A stretch of 42,844 nt of DNA from Proteiniphilum sp. UBA5283 (GCA_002408485.1 DHSP01000024.1:26535-69378); one strand, 5' to 3'; positions 18,080 to 26,990 are shown, counted from the first letter of the stretch. Made by a program: numbers and translations. The notes: generated by a model from the sequence alone, not told the origin.

Positions 18080-18715
18080 ATGTCCGTTCAGACTGATTCT
18101 GCTAAAATACCTGAGCCGGCGCTCAGAAGACTCCCCTGGTACTTGTCGTATGTGAAATTACTGAAAAGTCAGGGGGAAACCATTGTATCATCCACCCAAA
18201 TAGCAAAGAAGATCGATGTCTCTGCATCCCAGATCGCGAAAGATTTATCTTACGTCGATGTCAACGGGAAAACAAGAGTAGGATATGACATCGACGATCT
18301 GATCTCGGTACTTGAGACCTTTCTTGGATTTACACAAACACACAGAGCGGTATTATTCGGTGTCGGCAGCCTGGGGGCAGCTTTGCTATCCGACTCGGGC
18401 CTCGAGCAATACGGACTAAAGATTATTGCCGGTTTTGATGTGAAATCATCTATAGTTAATCAGAAAGTACACAATATCCCCGTTTTTCATACCAACGAGT
18501 TTTTTGAGAAAAATGAGAAAATTAAAGCAGAGATAGGCGTCCTGACAGTCCCGCCGGGCTATGCCCAGGACGTATCCGATTTCATGATTCGTGGAGGTAT
18601 CAAGGGAATCTGGAATTTTACTCCGTTCAGAGTCCGCGTGCCCGAAGGTGTTGTCTTGCAAAACACCTCACTCTATGCTCATCTTGCAGTGATGTTCAAT
18701 CGTTTACGTCCATGA
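18080..18715 (+). CDS. rex: Redox-sensing transcriptional repressor Rex
   Basis: A 211-residue DNA-binding repressor. Residues 1-80 form the winged helix (PEPALRRLPWYLSYVKLL, then VSSTQIAKKIDVSASQIAKDLSYVDVNGKTRVGYD). Residues 85-211 form a Rossmann domain with GVGSLG (G94, G96, G99) for NADH/NAD binding. Rex leaves DNA when NADH rises and so adjusts fermentation and respiration genes. The alternative ATG at 18070 is out of frame. The stop overlaps the next start by 4 bases (ATGA), so the FAH-family gene is translationally coupled. Confidence 0.95.
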   Translation: MSVQTDSAKIPEPALRRLPWYLSYVKLLKSQGETIVSSTQIAKKIDVSASQIAKDLSYVDVNGKTRVGYDIDDLISVLETFLGFTQTHRAVLFGVGSLGAALLSDSGLEQYGLKIIAGFDVKSSIVNQKVHNIPVFHTNEFFEKNEKIKAEIGVLTVPPGYAQDVSDFMIRGGIKGIWNFTPFRVRVPEGVVLQNTSLYAHLAVMFNRLRP

Positions 18716-19326
18716 AGATTTTTGCTATCGGTCTTAATTACGCGTCGCATAACGAAGAGATGAAGCGTACGTTTGAGAGCGAAGAGCCGGTGCTCTTTAT
18801 GAAACCCGATACAGCACTGTTAAAAGGGGGAAAGCCTTTTTATCTGCCCGATTTCTCGGAGGAAATACATTACGAAACAGAGCTGGTGGTTAAAATATGC
18901 CGGTTGGGGAAAAATATTGCGGAACGCTTTGCAGAACGTTACTATGATGAGGTTACAGTAGGAATTGATTTTACAGCCCGCGACCTGCAACGCAAGCAAA
19001 AAGAGCGTGGATTGCCCTGGGAGATCGCTAAATCCTTTGATAATTCAGCCGCAATTGGCACCTTTGTCCCAAAAGATGAAGTGCCCGATATGCTCAATGT
19101 TGATTTTCATCTTGACATCAATGGTAAAACTGTGCAGCAGGGTAATTCAGGGGATATGATCTATTCGGTGAATAAGATTATTTCCTATGTCAGCCGTTTC
19201 TTTACATTGAAAATAGGTGATCTGATTTTTACCGGTACTCCCGCCGGCATTGGACCGGTGAAAATAGATGACCATTTAAAGGGATATATCGGGAATAGAA
19301 AACTGTTGGACTTCAGGGTGAAATAG
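18712..19326 (+). CDS. Fumarylacetoacetate hydrolase (FAH) family protein
   Basis: A 204-residue FAH-fold enzyme of the short, single-domain type. The metal ligands are E55 and E57 (HYETELVVK) and D86 (GIDFTARDLQ). The motif KSFDNSAAIGTF and the C-terminal GDLIFTGTPAGIGPV are family hallmarks. Family members are hydrolases, decarboxylases or tautomerases of beta-diketo acids, including oxaloacetate tautomerase/decarboxylase activities. The exact substrate cannot be told. It overlaps the rex stop codon by 4 bases, linking its expression to the redox regulator. Confidence 0.9.
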   Translation: MKIFAIGLNYASHNEEMKRTFESEEPVLFMKPDTALLKGGKPFYLPDFSEEIHYETELVVKICRLGKNIAERFAERYYDEVTVGIDFTARDLQRKQKERGLPWEIAKSFDNSAAIGTFVPKDEVPDMLNVDFHLDINGKTVQQGNSGDMIYSVNKIISYVSRFFTLKIGDLIFTGTPAGIGPVKIDDHLKGYIGNRKLLDFRVK

Positions 19327-19362
19327 AATTGCCCTGCAATAAAGCAATAAATCGATATCAAA

Positions 19363-20523
19363 ATGAACAAAGCAAAATGCACGTTTCTGTGCTTCAGCCT
19401 TTCTATGGTATGGGGTTTTGCTGTGCTCGCACAGGATTACAATCCCATACCGGTAGCCATGCCCTCTCTGCAGTTTGCCCCCGACGCAAGAGGAGGAGGA
19501 ATGGGCGATGTGGGTGTGGCGACCATGCCCGATGTCTATTCCCAGCACTGGAATGCGGCCAAATACCCTTTTATCTCCACCAACGGCGGTGTCTCTTTTT
19601 CTTATACGCCGTGGCTGAGCAAGCTGGTGAGCGACATACACCTGCTCTATGCGTCCGGATATTGGAAGTTGGGCAATGACAACCTCGATGCTCTCAGTGC
19701 TTCGGTGCGTTATTTCTCCTTGGGCAATATCGACATAGCCGATATGAGCGGTGAATTCTGGCAGAGTGTCTCACCACATGAATTTGCTTTCGATCTGGCA
19801 TATTCACGCAAACTCACAAAGACTTTTGCCGGCGCTGTAACGCTCAGATACCTCAGGGCTGACTACTCCACCGGAAATGACGAAACAACCCCTGGCAACG
19901 CTTTCGCGGCTGACCTCGCTGGTTACAACGAATCCTATCTCTATTTGGGCCGTTCGGAGATGCTGCTGGGTCTTGGCTTTAATCTTTCCAATATCGGCAC
20001 TAAAATCTCTTACGACGGCGGTGTCAGCTCTTTTTTTCTCCCTGCAAACATGCGACTGGGAGCTTCTCTCGGATATCCAGTAGATGATAAAAATACACTC
20101 TCTGTCAGCCTTGATCTTAATAAACTGCTCGTTCCCACACCACAGCTGCCCAGGGAAGGAGAGTCGGCGGAAGAAGCACAACAGCGTATCGACGACTATC
20201 GGGGTATCTCTTCGATTGCCGGCATCTTTAGCTCCTTTGGCGATGCGCCGGGCGGTTTCGAGGAAGAAATGCAGGAGATCATGTGGTCCCTGGGAGTGGA
20301 GTATACTTATAACAATCAATTTTCAGTAAGAACCGGATATTACAACGAAAGCGAATACAAGGGCAACCGGCAATATTTTACATTTGGAGCCGGTTTCAGG
20401 ATGAAGACTTTTCAGATTGATGCAGCCTACCTGATCTCTACAGCACAGTCGAACCCGCTGGATCAAACCCTGCGTCTCTCTTTGGGATTTGACATTGAGG
20501 GAATCAGAAACTTAATGCGATAA
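19363..20523 (+). CDS. porV: Type IX secretion system outer membrane protein PorV
   Basis: A 386-residue outer membrane beta-barrel protein with a signal peptide ending near residue 24 (AVLAQ). The PorV/PorQ-type N-terminus is clear: PSLQFAPDARGGGMGDVGVAT, then QHWNAAKYPF. Later strands have FELS-type amphipathic patterns ending DIEGIRNLMR. PorV shuttles cargo with a C-terminal sorting domain from the SprA channel to the PorU attachment complex. It sits apart from porU here, followed 2 bases later by ispF. No protein in this window shows an obvious T9SS C-terminal sorting domain. Confidence 0.9.
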   Translation: MNKAKCTFLCFSLSMVWGFAVLAQDYNPIPVAMPSLQFAPDARGGGMGDVGVATMPDVYSQHWNAAKYPFISTNGGVSFSYTPWLSKLVSDIHLLYASGYWKLGNDNLDALSASVRYFSLGNIDIADMSGEFWQSVSPHEFAFDLAYSRKLTKTFAGAVTLRYLRADYSTGNDETTPGNAFAADLAGYNESYLYLGRSEMLLGLGFNLSNIGTKISYDGGVSSFFLPANMRLGASLGYPVDDKNTLSVSLDLNKLLVPTPQLPREGESAEEAQQRIDDYRGISSIAGIFSSFGDAPGGFEEEMQEIMWSLGVEYTYNNQFSVRTGYYNESEYKGNRQYFTFGAGFRMKTFQIDAAYLISTAQSNPLDQTLRLSLGFDIEGIRNLMR

Positions 20524-20525
20524 TT

Positions 20526-21005
20526 ATGAATATAAGGGTTGGCTTCGGGTATGATATGCACCGCTTTGCGGAGGGACGTGAACTTTGGATTGGCGGGGTC
20601 CAGCTTGATTATACGCTGGGATTACTTGGACATTCAGATGCAGATGTGCTCATTCACGCTATTTGCGATGCACTTCTGGGTGCAGCCAATCTGCGGGATA
20701 TCGGATATCATTTTCCGGATACTTCATGCGAGTTTAAAGATGCAGACAGCAAGCTCCTGCTGAATAAATGTATCTCTTTGTTGCGCAGTAAAGGTTATCG
20801 GGTGGAAAATATTGATGCCACCGTATGCGCAGAGCTGCCAAGACTGAACCCTCATATCCCCGCCATGCAGCAAAAGCTGGCCGAAATTATGGACCTCGAC
20901 AGTGATGCCATTTCCATTAAAGCAACCACTTCCGAAAAAATGGGTTTTGTGGGCCGTGGGGAAGGTATCACGGCATACGCTGTAGCGTTAATCGTAAAAA
21001 GATAG
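20526..21005 (+). CDS. ispF: 2-C-methyl-D-erythritol 2,4-cyclodiphosphate synthase
   Basis: A 159-residue enzyme of the MEP isoprenoid pathway that cyclises CDP-methylerythritol 2-phosphate with release of CMP. The zinc ligands are D10 and H12 (GYDMHRF) and H44 (SDADVLIHAICDALLGAA). The C-terminal TSEKMGFVGRGEGI is the family motif. It forms a cytoplasmic trimer. The length is standard. It starts 2 bases after porV and is followed after 7 bases by the methyltransferase-like gene, a tight three-gene run. Confidence 0.97.
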   Translation: MNIRVGFGYDMHRFAEGRELWIGGVQLDYTLGLLGHSDADVLIHAICDALLGAANLRDIGYHFPDTSCEFKDADSKLLLNKCISLLRSKGYRVENIDATVCAELPRLNPHIPAMQQKLAEIMDLDSDAISIKATTSEKMGFVGRGEGITAYAVALIVKR

Positions 21006-21012
21006 CATCGCA

Positions 21013-21711
21013 ATGTGGCGCTCCAGATGGTGGCTTCGACTGAGACAATCACGGGGATACGGTATTCATTCGCCGTTTGCATATGACTTGATCACCAATG
21101 TGATATACGCCCGGTACGATTATTACGCTTTTTACGATATCGCACAATCACTGAGAAAGAATGGTCTTCACGATGATGCAACAGCTGCTTTTAATCGCCT
21201 TTCATTCCGACTGATCAATCATTTCAACGCAAAGCATATCCTTGAAGTAAACTCCGGCAAGGGGGTGAATACATGTTATCTTACGGCACCCGCATCCGAT
21301 ATTTGGTGTACATGCGTTGAGAAGGAGGGCGAAAAGGTTGCTGTAGCGAAAAAACTTCATTCAACCGCTGGCTGCTGCGAGTATGTGACTACACTGCCAC
21401 CCTCCGGATCGGTGAAATATGACGCAATCTTTATCAACCTGAAAGAAAGAGAAGTGGTTCAAGGAGCGACTGCCGGACAAAAGATGCAGGATGAAATTGA
21501 CGTGCAAGAGTACCTCTCTATTGAGACCCTGCTCCCGTTCAGTCATGAAAAGACATTCTGGGTCATTCATTCTTTAAAAAGCCGGAGGAGCAAACATTTT
21601 TGGTCTGCTATCGTTAAAGATGAACGCTTCAGCGTCACATTCGACATCATGAAAAAGGTGGGTATTGCTTTTTTGAGACCCTCCTTCCATAAGGTGCATT
21701 ATTTTGTGTAG
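21013..21711 (+). CDS. Methyltransferase-like protein (class I SAM fold, unassigned)
   Basis: A 232-residue protein of a Bacteroidota family often called SAM-dependent methyltransferase. The N-terminal RQSRGYGIHSPFAYDLITNVIYA block is its mark. The likely motif I is ILEVNSGKGVNT (76-87), in which Asn replaces the usual first Gly. A second strand IWCTCVEKEGEKV may hold the acidic residue that binds the ribose. The rest looks like a Rossmann sheet ending LRPSFHKVHYFV. Whether it still binds SAM is not certain. No substrate can be proposed. It follows ispF by 7 bases. Confidence 0.7.
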   Translation: MWRSRWWLRLRQSRGYGIHSPFAYDLITNVIYARYDYYAFYDIAQSLRKNGLHDDATAAFNRLSFRLINHFNAKHILEVNSGKGVNTCYLTAPASDIWCTCVEKEGEKVAVAKKLHSTAGCCEYVTTLPPSGSVKYDAIFINLKEREVVQGATAGQKMQDEIDVQEYLSIETLLPFSHEKTFWVIHSLKSRRSKHFWSAIVKDERFSVTFDIMKKVGIAFLRPSFHKVHYFV

Positions 21712-21794
21712 TGAGCTTAAGCGATAAACATTGTTTGTGGCATAGCCCAAAATGGACTGTACAGCCGCATACTGACAACTAATGATCGACAATT

Positions 21795-22355
21795 ATGAAA
21801 AAAAGTATCGTCTATACAAAGACCGGTGATAAAGGTACTACGTCGCTCGTAGGAGGTACACGGGTGCGTAAAACGCATCTCCGCCTTGAGGCATACGGTA
21901 CCATCGATGAGCTGAACAGCTTTACCGGTTGGTTGAACTGTGAGATTAAAGAGGAGATGCATCGTGATTTCCTGCTCTTCATTCAGCACAAACTCTTTGC
22001 TGTGGGATCTTTCCTGGCTACTGAGACCGAAAGGATACAACCCAAGGCTGCCAGTGTCATTACCGGCAAGGATATTGAGCGGATTGAAGCGCAGATTGAT
22101 CAGATTGATGCAGCGTTGCCTCGTCTGAACCAATTTGTACTGCCGGGTGGCAACGAAATTGCTTCCCGAGCTCACATCTGCCGCACGGTCACCCGCAGGG
22201 CCGAGCGTATTGTTTACCGCGTAGCAGAAGACTTCCCTGTTTCCGAGAACATAGTTATCTTTCTCAATCGGCTGTCAGACTACTTTTTTGTGCTTGCACG
22301 ACAGGAAAGCCACAAAACATCGGAAGAAATATATTGGGAACAGGGCGATATATAA
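21795..22355 (+). CDS. Cob(I)alamin adenosyltransferase, PduO type
   Basis: A 186-residue enzyme transferring the adenosyl group of ATP to cob(I)alamin to make adenosylcobalamin. The ATP-binding N-terminus YTKTGDKGTTSLVGGTRVRK and the following LEAYGTIDELNSFTGW are diagnostic of the PduO/MMAB type. The C-terminal CRTVTRRAERIV and IFLNRLSDYFFVLAR complete the helical bundle that trimerises. The sequence supplies no cobalamin riboswitch upstream (84 bases only). It points to a B12-dependent metabolism such as methylmalonyl-CoA mutase, with the mutase encoded elsewhere. Confidence 0.95.
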   Translation: MKKSIVYTKTGDKGTTSLVGGTRVRKTHLRLEAYGTIDELNSFTGWLNCEIKEEMHRDFLLFIQHKLFAVGSFLATETERIQPKAASVITGKDIERIEAQIDQIDAALPRLNQFVLPGGNEIASRAHICRTVTRRAERIVYRVAEDFPVSENIVIFLNRLSDYFFVLARQESHKTSEEIYWEQGDI

Positions 22356-22373
22356 AAACTTTTTATACATTTG
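22351..22373 (+). promoter_or_regulatory. Promoter with a 17-base palindrome before the DUF2795 gene
   Basis: TATAAAAA-C-TTTTTATA (22351-22367) is a perfect palindrome that overlaps the -7 element TACATTTG (22366-22373) by two bases. The transcript would start near 22380. The palindrome also overlaps the stop codon of the preceding gene. It may be an operator or merely AT-rich sequence. Confidence 0.45.
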
Positions 22374-22413
22374 CGGAAAATATGAAACGAACAACTAAAG
22401 AAAGGATTTTTCA

Positions 22414-22635
22414 ATGTATTGGACACTAGAACTTGCATCGAAGCTAGAGGATGCTCCTTGGCCCGCTACAAAGGATGAATTGATCGATTATGCCCAGCGT
22501 TCGGGCGCACCACTGGAGGTTATAGAAAATCTGCAGGAGATAGAGGAAGAAGGTGAAATTTTTGAATCGATAGAAGATATCTGGCCGGATTACCCGAGTA
22601 AGGAAGATTTCTTTTTTAACGAAGACGAGTACTAA
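22414..22635 (+). CDS. DUF2795 small acidic protein
   Basis: A 73-residue protein matching DUF2795: MYWTLELASKLEDAPWPATKDELIDYA, then RSGAPLEVIENLQEI, ending in an acidic FNEDEY tail. This short family occurs widely in Bacteroidota and in actinobacteria; its role is unknown. It has its own -7 element and is closed by the terminator at 22656-22700. Confidence 0.88.
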   Translation: MYWTLELASKLEDAPWPATKDELIDYAQRSGAPLEVIENLQEIEEEGEIFESIEDIWPDYPSKEDFFFNEDEY

Positions 22636-22655
22636 AGCGAGCATCCCATAAAAAA

Positions 22656-22700
22656 AGCATCCCCGACTAAAACTTTGAGTGAGGGGATGCTGTTTTTTTT
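22656..22700. terminator. Bidirectional intrinsic terminator between DUF2795 and trxA
   Basis: AGCATCCCC (22656-22664) and GGGGATGCT (22683-22691) form a perfect 9-bp stem with an 18-base loop. A run of A precedes it and eight T follow, so it can end transcription in both directions. Confidence 0.9.
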
Positions 22701-22712
22701 CCTACAAGGCAA

Positions 22713-23027
22713 TCAGATCAGCTTGTCGATTTTGTCGGTGAACAGGGTCTTGGCGCCTGCTCCCACGACTTTATCGACCACCTCTCCATTTTTAATGAAG
22801 AGTACGGTGGGTATGTTTCGGATTCCATATCTTGAAGTGGTGTCGTCGTTGTTGTCTACATCCAGCTTTCCTACAACCACTTTGTCTTTATATTCTTCGC
22901 TGATTTGGTCGATGATTGGTCCCACCATCTTGCAGGGACCACACCACTCCGCCCAGAAGTCAATAACTACCAGTTTGTCTGTTTGCAACACCTCATTAAT
23001 GGTTGCATCTGTAATTTGAAGCGCCAT
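22713..23027 (-). CDS. trxA: Thioredoxin
   Basis: A 104-residue cytoplasmic thioredoxin. The active site WCGPC is at residues 28-32 within VVIDFWAEWCGPCKMVGP, and the cis-proline loop is RNIPTVLFIKNGE. It reduces disulfides in target proteins with electrons from thioredoxin reductase. The gene begins 24 bases after the dnaE stop on the same strand, so it is probably co-transcribed with dnaE. It has the usual family length. Confidence 0.97.
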   Translation of the reverse strand: MALQITDATINEVLQTDKLVVIDFWAEWCGPCKMVGPIIDQISEEYKDKVVVGKLDVDNNDDTTSRYGIRNIPTVLFIKNGEVVDKVVGAGAKTLFTDKIDKLI

Positions 23028-23051
23028 ATTTGTCTGTTTTAATTATGTAAT

Positions 23052-26000
23052 TTAATTGATTTTAAAGTCGATAAGTAGATTGTCCTTCAGATAGTCTATG
23101 AATTGCTTGTTCACTTGAATCCTTGCGGGACGTGAAAAAAGCTGCAAGTGCATATGGGACTCTTCTCCGATAATCTGGAAGTATAACAATGAATTTCCGG
23201 AATTGTTTTTCACCAAAGCTGATAATTCTGCTACCGTGGTGTCATCTAATTCGGTAAGTGGAATTTGCAGGGTGATTTTCGAAACAAGCTTATCCCTCAT
23301 CTCCGACAACAATCCAATGGAAGTGATTTTCACCTCAAGCTCTTCCTGTCGGTAACGTTTGGGTTGTACCCTTGCCTGTATATACACTGAGAGCCCTATG
23401 CGTGCATATCTGCCAAAGTTGACGCTGTCTTCGCTGAAGAGCGCAATTTCATAGCTGCCAGCGTAATCTTCGATCTTGAAGATCGTATAGGGGGAGCCTC
23501 TTTTGGTTTGTCCTTCCCGCACGGCTGTAATGATTCCACCAAACGAGATATCCAGCCCGTTCAGTGTATCCAGGTCCTGAAGTTGCAGCGTGTCGGCATT
23601 GCATACATATTTCAGGATGAATTCATAATCGTCCAGCGGATGTGCCGACAGATAGATGCCGATCAGTTCACGCTCTTTGTTCAGTCTTTCCAGATCTGAC
23701 CAGCGTTGTGCCTGTGGTATCTCGGGGCGGGCAATCTGGAACGATGTGTCGTCGCCAAACAGGGACGTTACCGACGCCTGTTTGTCTTGCTGGAACTTGT
23801 TTCCGTAGCGGATGAGTGTTTCCAGAAATTCTTCTCCCTTGCCATTTGTTGCGAAGAATTGTTCCCGATAGATGCCCGGCAGCGAGTCGAAAGCCCCCGA
23901 AAGTGCCAGTGCTTCGATGTTTTTTTTGTTGCAGGAGGAAAGATTCACCCTTTCCACGAAGTCAAATATATCGGCGAAGGGGCCGTTTTGGGTTCTTTCC
24001 TCTATGATATCCGTCACAGCACCCTGTCCCACACTCTTGATGGCAGCAAGGCCGAAACGTACATCGCCTGCTTTGTTTACCGAGAATTTCAGGAACGATT
24101 CGTTGACGTCGGGACAAAGCACGTTCATCCCCATTGCCTTGCACTCATCCATGAACTTGGTGATCTCGGTGATGTTGTTCAGGTTGTTGGAGAGTACAGC
24201 AGCCATATATTCCGATGGGTAATTGGCTTTTAGCCAGGCTGTCTGGTAGGCGACCCAGGAGTAACAGGTGGCGTGAGATTTATTGAAGGCGTAGGATGCG
24301 AATTTTTCCCAGTCGGCCCATATTTTATTGAGTATCTTTTCTTCGTAGCCGTTTTTCTTTCCTCCCGTAAGGAATTTTTCTTTCAGGGCATTCATCTTGT
24401 CGATCATCTTCTTCCCCATCGCCTTGCGCAACTCATCCGATTGTCCACGGGTGAAGTCGGCCAGCAGGCGGGAGAGAAGCATCACCTGCTCCTGATAAAC
24501 CGTGATGCCGTAAGTCTCGCTCAGGTACTTCTCCATGATGGGTAGATCGTACCTGATCTCCTCTTTGCCTTGTTTGCGCGCGATAAACGAGGGGATATAA
24601 TCCATCGGCCCCGGCCGGTAAAGCGCATTCATCGCTATGAGGTCCTCAAATTTACTGGGCTGTAGCTCCTTGAGATATTTCTGCATGCCGGCCGACTCAA
24701 ACTGGAAGGTGCCGGTGGTCTGTCCGTTACAATAAAGGTTGTAGGTAGCTGCATCGTTCATGTCGATGGCATCGATATCTACCTTGATGCCCCGGGTTAG
24801 TTCGATGTTGGTAATTGCATCCTTGATGATGGAGAGGGTTTTGAGGCCCAGGAAGTCCATTTTAATCAATCCCGTTTCCTCAATTACCGAGCCCTCATAT
24901 TGTGTGACCAGCATTTTTTCTTTGGTCTCCTTATCCTCGGCCGTACTGATGGGGACCACATCGGAGATGTCGGTCTGGCCGATGATCACACCACAGGCAT
25001 GCACGCCGGTATTCCGCACGTTCCCTTCCAGCATGGCCGCGTATTTGATTGTATCTTTCACCAGGGGATCGCTGCTGTTGGCTGCCTCCTGCAGTTCCGG
25101 CACATGCTCGATGGCTGTTTTTAGCGTGATCTTCTTCACGTTCGGAATCCTGTCGGGGACAAGCTTCGCCAGGCGGTTCGACTCAGAGAGCGGTAGCTTG
25201 TGTACCCGTGCCACATCCTTGATCGAAGATTTTGTGGCCATGGTGCCGTAGGTGATGATGTGTGCCACCTTTTCGTTGCCATATTTCTCGGTTACCCAGC
25301 GAAGCACTTTGCCGCGTCCTTCGTCGTCGAAGTCGATGTCGATATCGGGCATCGAAATACGGTCCGGGTTCAGAAAACGTTCAAACAGCAGGTCATATTT
25401 TAATGGATCTATGTCGGTGATGCCCAGGCAATAAGCCGCTGCCGATCCTGCTGCCGATCCGCGACCGGGACCCACTGCCACATCCATCCCTCGGGCTGCA
25501 CTGATGAAGTCCTGCACGATGAGAAAGTAACCGGGAAACCCCATGTTCTTGATGGTGTCCAGTTCAAACTTTAACCGGTCGATGATCTCCTCATCGAGTT
25601 CCTCGCCATACCGTTTATGTGCCCCTATCTTGGTGAGGTGCGTAAGGTAGTCCGCCTCAAGCTTCACCCGGATCACCTTGTCGTAATCGCCCAGACGATG
25701 AAATGTTTCCTCACCAAACTCTTCAATCAGCTTCTCTTCAGGATATTTCTGTTTGTACGATTCTTCGGTACCGAAGGCGGGGTCAATGGGGTAGAAGGGC
25801 ATTAGCGGAGAGTGATCTATCGTGTAGAACTCTACTTTGTCCGCTACTTCAAGCGTATTGGTCAGTGCTTCGGGAATATCGGAAAAGATGCGATTCATCT
25901 CCTCCGTAGTTTTTAGCCACTCCTGCTTGGTATACCGCATCCTGTCGGGATCATCGAAATCTTTCCCCGTACTCAGGCATATCAACCGGTCGTGTGCGTC

Positions 26001-26792
26001 GGCATCTTCCTCATTCACAAAGTGCACATCGTTGGTGGCGATCAGCTTCACGTCGTACTTCCTTGCTATGCGTATCAGTTCTTTGTTTACCCTTTCCTGC
26101 TTGGGATAGGTAGTCTGGTCCGCATCCGTGCGATCTGTTTTGTGGCGCTGTATCTCCAGGTAGTAATCGTCGCCGAATATTTTTTTATACCACTGCACGG
26201 CTTCTTCAGCCTCTTTGATTTGTTCGCTGTCCACCTTTCTCGATATCTCTCCTCCCAGGCAGGCCGAAGAGATAATCAGTCCCTCCCTGTATTGTTCGAG
26301 GAGTTCCTTGTCGATACGGGGACGGTAGTAAAAACCTTCTGTCCAGCTCTTGGAGACAATCTTGATGAGATTCTTATAACCCTGCAGGTTTTTTGCCAGC
26401 ACCACCAGGTGCCATCCGCTGCCGTCAATCTTATCGTTTTGCTGAAACCGGTCCCTCCGAGCCAGGTAGCACTCGCACCCCACAATCGGTTTAAAAAGTT
26501 TTTTTTCGGTTTCGGCCAGCCTGTTCCGGAGCAGCTGCAGTTGATCGCCAGCCTCCCCGTTCTCCAGTTTCTGTATCTCGGCTTTCAGCTTGCGGATCTC
26601 TGCATTGGCGGGTGCATTTTTTTTCTGTGTATAATTGAGGAACTCTTTGATGCCATACATGGCGCCATGGTCGGTGAGCGCAATTGCCTTCATCCCGTCG
26701 CCGGAAGCTTTGTCTACCAGCCGCTGAATGCTGGCCTGCCCGTCGAGGAGTGAGTATTGTGAGTGGACGTGTAAATGTACAAATGGGTGCAT
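23052..26792 (-). CDS. dnaE: DNA polymerase III subunit alpha
   Basis: A 1246-residue replicative polymerase. The N-terminal PHP domain starts HPFVHLHVHSQYSLLDG. The catalytic palm includes VGPGRGSAAGSAAAYCLGI, then the metal-binding PDIDIDFDDEGR near residue 485. YRPGPMDYIPSFI and SYAFNKSHATCYS are further family blocks, followed by a helix-hairpin-helix region and a C-terminal OB-fold. The frame extends 30 codons upstream to 26882, but MHPFVHLHVH is the normal family N-terminus, and a -7 element at 26828-26835 would put the transcript start inside that extension, so 26792 is chosen. No intein is seen. It precedes trxA on the same strand. Confidence 0.97.
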   Translation of the reverse strand: MHPFVHLHVHSQYSLLDGQASIQRLVDKASGDGMKAIALTDHGAMYGIKEFLNYTQKKNAPANAEIRKLKAEIQKLENGEAGDQLQLLRNRLAETEKKLFKPIVGCECYLARRDRFQQNDKIDGSGWHLVVLAKNLQGYKNLIKIVSKSWTEGFYYRPRIDKELLEQYREGLIISSACLGGEISRKVDSEQIKEAEEAVQWYKKIFGDDYYLEIQRHKTDRTDADQTTYPKQERVNKELIRIARKYDVKLIATNDVHFVNEEDADAHDRLICLSTGKDFDDPDRMRYTKQEWLKTTEEMNRIFSDIPEALTNTLEVADKVEFYTIDHSPLMPFYPIDPAFGTEESYKQKYPEEKLIEEFGEETFHRLGDYDKVIRVKLEADYLTHLTKIGAHKRYGEELDEEIIDRLKFELDTIKNMGFPGYFLIVQDFISAARGMDVAVGPGRGSAAGSAAAYCLGITDIDPLKYDLLFERFLNPDRISMPDIDIDFDDEGRGKVLRWVTEKYGNEKVAHIITYGTMATKSSIKDVARVHKLPLSESNRLAKLVPDRIPNVKKITLKTAIEHVPELQEAANSSDPLVKDTIKYAAMLEGNVRNTGVHACGVIIGQTDISDVVPISTAEDKETKEKMLVTQYEGSVIEETGLIKMDFLGLKTLSIIKDAITNIELTRGIKVDIDAIDMNDAATYNLYCNGQTTGTFQFESAGMQKYLKELQPSKFEDLIAMNALYRPGPMDYIPSFIARKQGKEEIRYDLPIMEKYLSETYGITVYQEQVMLLSRLLADFTRGQSDELRKAMGKKMIDKMNALKEKFLTGGKKNGYEEKILNKIWADWEKFASYAFNKSHATCYSWVAYQTAWLKANYPSEYMAAVLSNNLNNITEITKFMDECKAMGMNVLCPDVNESFLKFSVNKAGDVRFGLAAIKSVGQGAVTDIIEERTQNGPFADIFDFVERVNLSSCNKKNIEALALSGAFDSLPGIYREQFFATNGKGEEFLETLIRYGNKFQQDKQASVTSLFGDDTSFQIARPEIPQAQRWSDLERLNKERELIGIYLSAHPLDDYEFILKYVCNADTLQLQDLDTLNGLDISFGGIITAVREGQTKRGSPYTIFKIEDYAGSYEIALFSEDSVNFGRYARIGLSVYIQARVQPKRYRQEELEVKITSIGLLSEMRDKLVSKITLQIPLTELDDTTVAELSALVKNNSGNSLLYFQIIGEESHMHLQLFSRPARIQVNKQFIDYLKDNLLIDFKIN

Positions 26793-26827
26793 GTTTGTTG
26801 AGTCAGATTTTTTGGATCTGCGTACGG

Positions 26828-26835
26828 CAAATATA
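26828..26835 (-). promoter_or_regulatory. -7 promoter element for dnaE-trxA
   Basis: Minus-strand TATATTTG followed by C is an exact match to TAnnTTTG. The implied start point lies about 30 bases before the dnaE ATG at 26792. Confidence 0.6.
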
Positions 26836-26936
26836 CGGAAAATACAGCCAAGGTTGATGTAGTTATTGTTATAAGTTATCAACCGGTGATGCTATCTATC
26901 AAAAAAAGAGATGTTTCAATATGGAGATGTTTCCAC

Positions 26937-26970
26937 AAAAAAACCGGTGGGGTAAGCCACCGGTTTTTTT
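26937..26970. terminator. Intrinsic terminator with a 14-bp perfect stem
   Basis: AAAAAAACCGGTGG (26937-26950) and CCACCGGTTTTTTT (26957-26970) are exact reverse complements around GGTAAG. It ends the POT-transporter transcript on the minus strand and lies upstream of the dnaE promoter. Confidence 0.93.
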
Positions 26971-26990
26971 ATCTGTAGGAAATAATCCAT

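Noticed and set aside
21712..21794. A cobalamin riboswitch before the adenosyltransferase
   Set aside because: The 83-base gap is too short, and no B12-box-like sequence is seen.
26793..26882. A 30-codon N-terminal extension of dnaE
   Set aside because: The extension is not part of the family N-terminus, and the -7 element at 26828-26835 places the transcript start inside it.
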